Below are positions 25,196 to 26,914 of a DNA stretch of 26,914 nucleotides, piece after piece (within the stretch, counting starts at the first letter, position 1; every line of letters starts with the position of its first letter). This DNA is from a virus: IMG/VR virus record IMGVR_UViG_3300049893_002901, positions 1-26,914 of that record, one strand, 5' to 3'. Position numbers and translations under genes: made by a program. Under the pieces are notes generated by a model. That model was not told where the DNA came from and did no database searches. It saw nothing but the letters and a program-made list of their open reading frames with translations.

Positions 25196-26914
25196 GTGGC
25201 AATATTATTTAATACCGCAAGATCGCGATACCCCGATATTACTGGCAATGATTCTGGAGAATTTGCGGCAAAGATGCAAAAATCGATACTAAGCGTACTG
25301 CAAGCTGTAGGCGCAAGGGTATTCCAAAACTCCTTTATTGAAGATGGTACCGAGCGAGTACCAGGCACATCATTTGCTGGGTCTCAGATTTCTGACATCG
25401 TAGCTCCGGCAAAAAGAAAAATATTATCTCAGGACATACAACCATCGCTAATTATAAAAAAGAGGATGTTTTCGACCCTAAGAGAAAACTTTGATCCTGA
25501 CTATTTTGATGAGAAGGAGCAGTTATATATCAGAGCCACCAAAACACTATTTAGGAAAAAGTGTGAGGATATAGCATTCTATGAGTCGCTTATATATGTA
25601 AATAAGATAATTGAAGATCCTGATTTCATCTATGCCTCTAATACGCTCGGAAATCTATTTAGTATACTAGGTAATATAGCAGCTGGAGCAGTGCCGACAA
25701 TTAATTTATTGGGCGGCCTAGCGATTTCTGCAACATTTGCGCAAGAGTACATCGGTCAAACAATAAGAGATGCCGCCTCGTCTATGCCATGGCTAAAGCA
25801 ATTGCTGAGAATATCACAGGTTTCAGAGCAGGCCAAGCAAAATAAGTTTACCACATGGATTACAGATCCACTTGCAGGAGACTCGCTTGGTACCGGACCA
25901 GGAGTGGGAGTAATGGAGCTTACCATGCTCTCAGCCATACGAACATCGACGTCACTTTCAACTGGATCCGGCTCATGTAATATTACGCTTCAGGATCCGT
26001 ATCGCCTATCACTTATTTTAGAAGCCGATATTGATAGGGCACTCAAAGAAGCGTATTTAGAGAATGGAAGAATACCGTCGTATATCTCAGAGCGTGCAAG
26101 GCAGATATCAGATGAAGCTATGAGATTAGATATTGAGCTAAACGCTTCACGTAGACAGCGAAGAGTAAGCTCAATCAATTTCGACTTTCCATTTGGTACA
26201 GATACCGAAGTATCAGCCACACTAGTAGAATTAAATCAGTCATTTACACAATCAGACCTAATATATGGCACTGATATTATAAGTTCGGCGCATAGAGTTG
26301 TTAGTGAAAGTCTGACAAATCAAAACTCATCATTTTCAAATATACCAGAGGATCAAAGGTTTACTGCCACAGAAGAGGTACGCGTCAGACAAATATTCAA
26401 TCTATTACGAGAATATAAAGTAATTCAAGACAGAGCAATAGATGAATTTCAATTACTTAATAATTTAAATAGCGACGTACTGGATAGATTAAGACAAGAT
26501 TTTGTAGGACATAGTATCATACAGCACATGGACTCTGTCCATGTATTCGCAAACTCACATACACGGAATGAAACACCAGTATATGATTCTAGTATGGCAC
26601 AAATGATCCAAAATCTCACATCTTCAGTAATGAGTCGCGAAGATACTGAAGCGCGTATTAGCGATGAATTTATAGATCAAGAAAGATCAGAGCTAGCACC
26701 AGATATTCCACTCTGGATATACAAATTAATGCGAAATCCTCACGTTTTTCGTGGCACCGGACCACAGATATGGCAAGGTATAGTAACGGATGTTTCTGGA
26801 GACTATCAGGCTTCAACAGGGGAATATACTATTGAGATAGTTGCTAGGGATAACTTATATTTCTTAGAGTTGTCCAGTATAAATACACAGCCAAGTGTAT
26901 TACAATTACAGGGT
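25196..26914 (+). CDS. Large baseplate hub-like virion protein, 3' end outside window
   Basis: Frame 2 is open from GTG at 25196, with AGAGGT 7 bases upstream, to the last base, giving 573 residues with no stop. The start lies 14 bases after the previous gene. It begins MAILFNTARSRYPDITGNDS. A helix-rich central part includes a Gly/Ala-rich hydrophobic stretch (SILGNIAAGAVPTINLLGGL, about residues 161-180), perhaps a membrane-active or buried helix. Then come NITLQDPYRLSLILEADIDR (around 263-282), long charged helices, and near the visible end a beta unit (HVFRGTGPQIWQGIVTDVSG, then YTIEIVARDNLYFLELSS) of the kind found in hub gp27 or gpD-like domains. It probably continues as a large hub or hub-spike protein. 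The role is inferred from that unit and from position after the tape measure. Confidence 0.75.
   Translation, partial: MAILFNTARSRYPDITGNDSGEFAAKMQKSILSVLQAVGARVFQNSFIEDGTERVPGTSFAGSQISDIVAPAKRKILSQDIQPSLIIKKRMFSTLRENFDPDYFDEKEQLYIRATKTLFRKKCEDIAFYESLIYVNKIIEDPDFIYASNTLGNLFSILGNIAAGAVPTINLLGGLAISATFAQEYIGQTIRDAASSMPWLKQLLRISQVSEQAKQNKFTTWITDPLAGDSLGTGPGVGVMELTMLSAIRTSTSLSTGSGSCNITLQDPYRLSLILEADIDRALKEAYLENGRIPSYISERARQISDEAMRLDIELNASRRQRRVSSINFDFPFGTDTEVSATLVELNQSFTQSDLIYGTDIISSAHRVVSESLTNQNSSFSNIPEDQRFTATEEVRVRQIFNLLREYKVIQDRAIDEFQLLNNLNSDVLDRLRQDFVGHSIIQHMDSVHVFANSHTRNETPVYDSSMAQMIQNLTSSVMSREDTEARISDEFIDQERSELAPDIPLWIYKLMRNPHVFRGTGPQIWQGIVTDVSGDYQASTGEYTIEIVARDNLYFLELSSINTQPSVLQLQG

Overview
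The window is 26.9 kb of one uninterrupted, plus-strand virion-structure operon from a tailed double-stranded DNA phage with a contractile tail (myovirus morphology). The evidence is the co-linear set tail sheath, tail tube, frameshifted tail assembly chaperone, tape measure and baseplate/hub-like proteins, preceded by about 17 kb of fibre and tail-surface genes. The DNA is AT-rich, gene gaps are very short, most genes have a clear Shine-Dalgarno (GGAG/GAGG type), and starts include two TTG and one GTG. The host cannot be read from the sequence. Proteins this large suggest a sizeable phage genome, but that is inference.

Layout. 1-3355: the C-terminal end of one fibre-like protein (5' cut off) and a 949-aa fibre carrying three tandem 93/93/92-aa modules. 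3397-5290: a 177-aa protein rich in Gly-Tyr turns, a two-helix small membrane protein, and a membrane-anchored coiled-coil protein. 5306-16097: two giant tandem paralogues (1561 and 2032 aa), each an N-terminal virion domain followed by a long right-handed beta-helix. 16106-17373: a coiled-coil/Pro-rich/beta-sandwich protein and a neck or tail-completion-like protein. 17457-20725: sheath and tube, closed by a strong intrinsic terminator at 20750-20788. 20799-21014: a small TTG-start gene. 21056-21978: tail assembly chaperone, with a T TTT TTA slippery site and a downstream hairpin giving a -1 frameshift fusion. 21971-24187: tape measure. 24204-26914: two baseplate/hub-region proteins, the last running off the window.

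Together these genes build the tube (tube protein on a tape measure, with the two chaperone forms), the sheath around it, and the baseplate and fibre apparatus that contacts the host. No integrase, replication, DNA-modification, CRISPR, tRNA or transposase gene is visible.

The most unusual signal is an 18-fold recurrence of the tripeptide Asp-Gly-Tyr across five different structural proteins. It is written with every Gly codon and both Asp and Tyr codons, so the recurrence is at the protein level. It is absent from the fibre repeats, the beta-helices, the tape measure, the tube and the hub proteins. I do not know its function.
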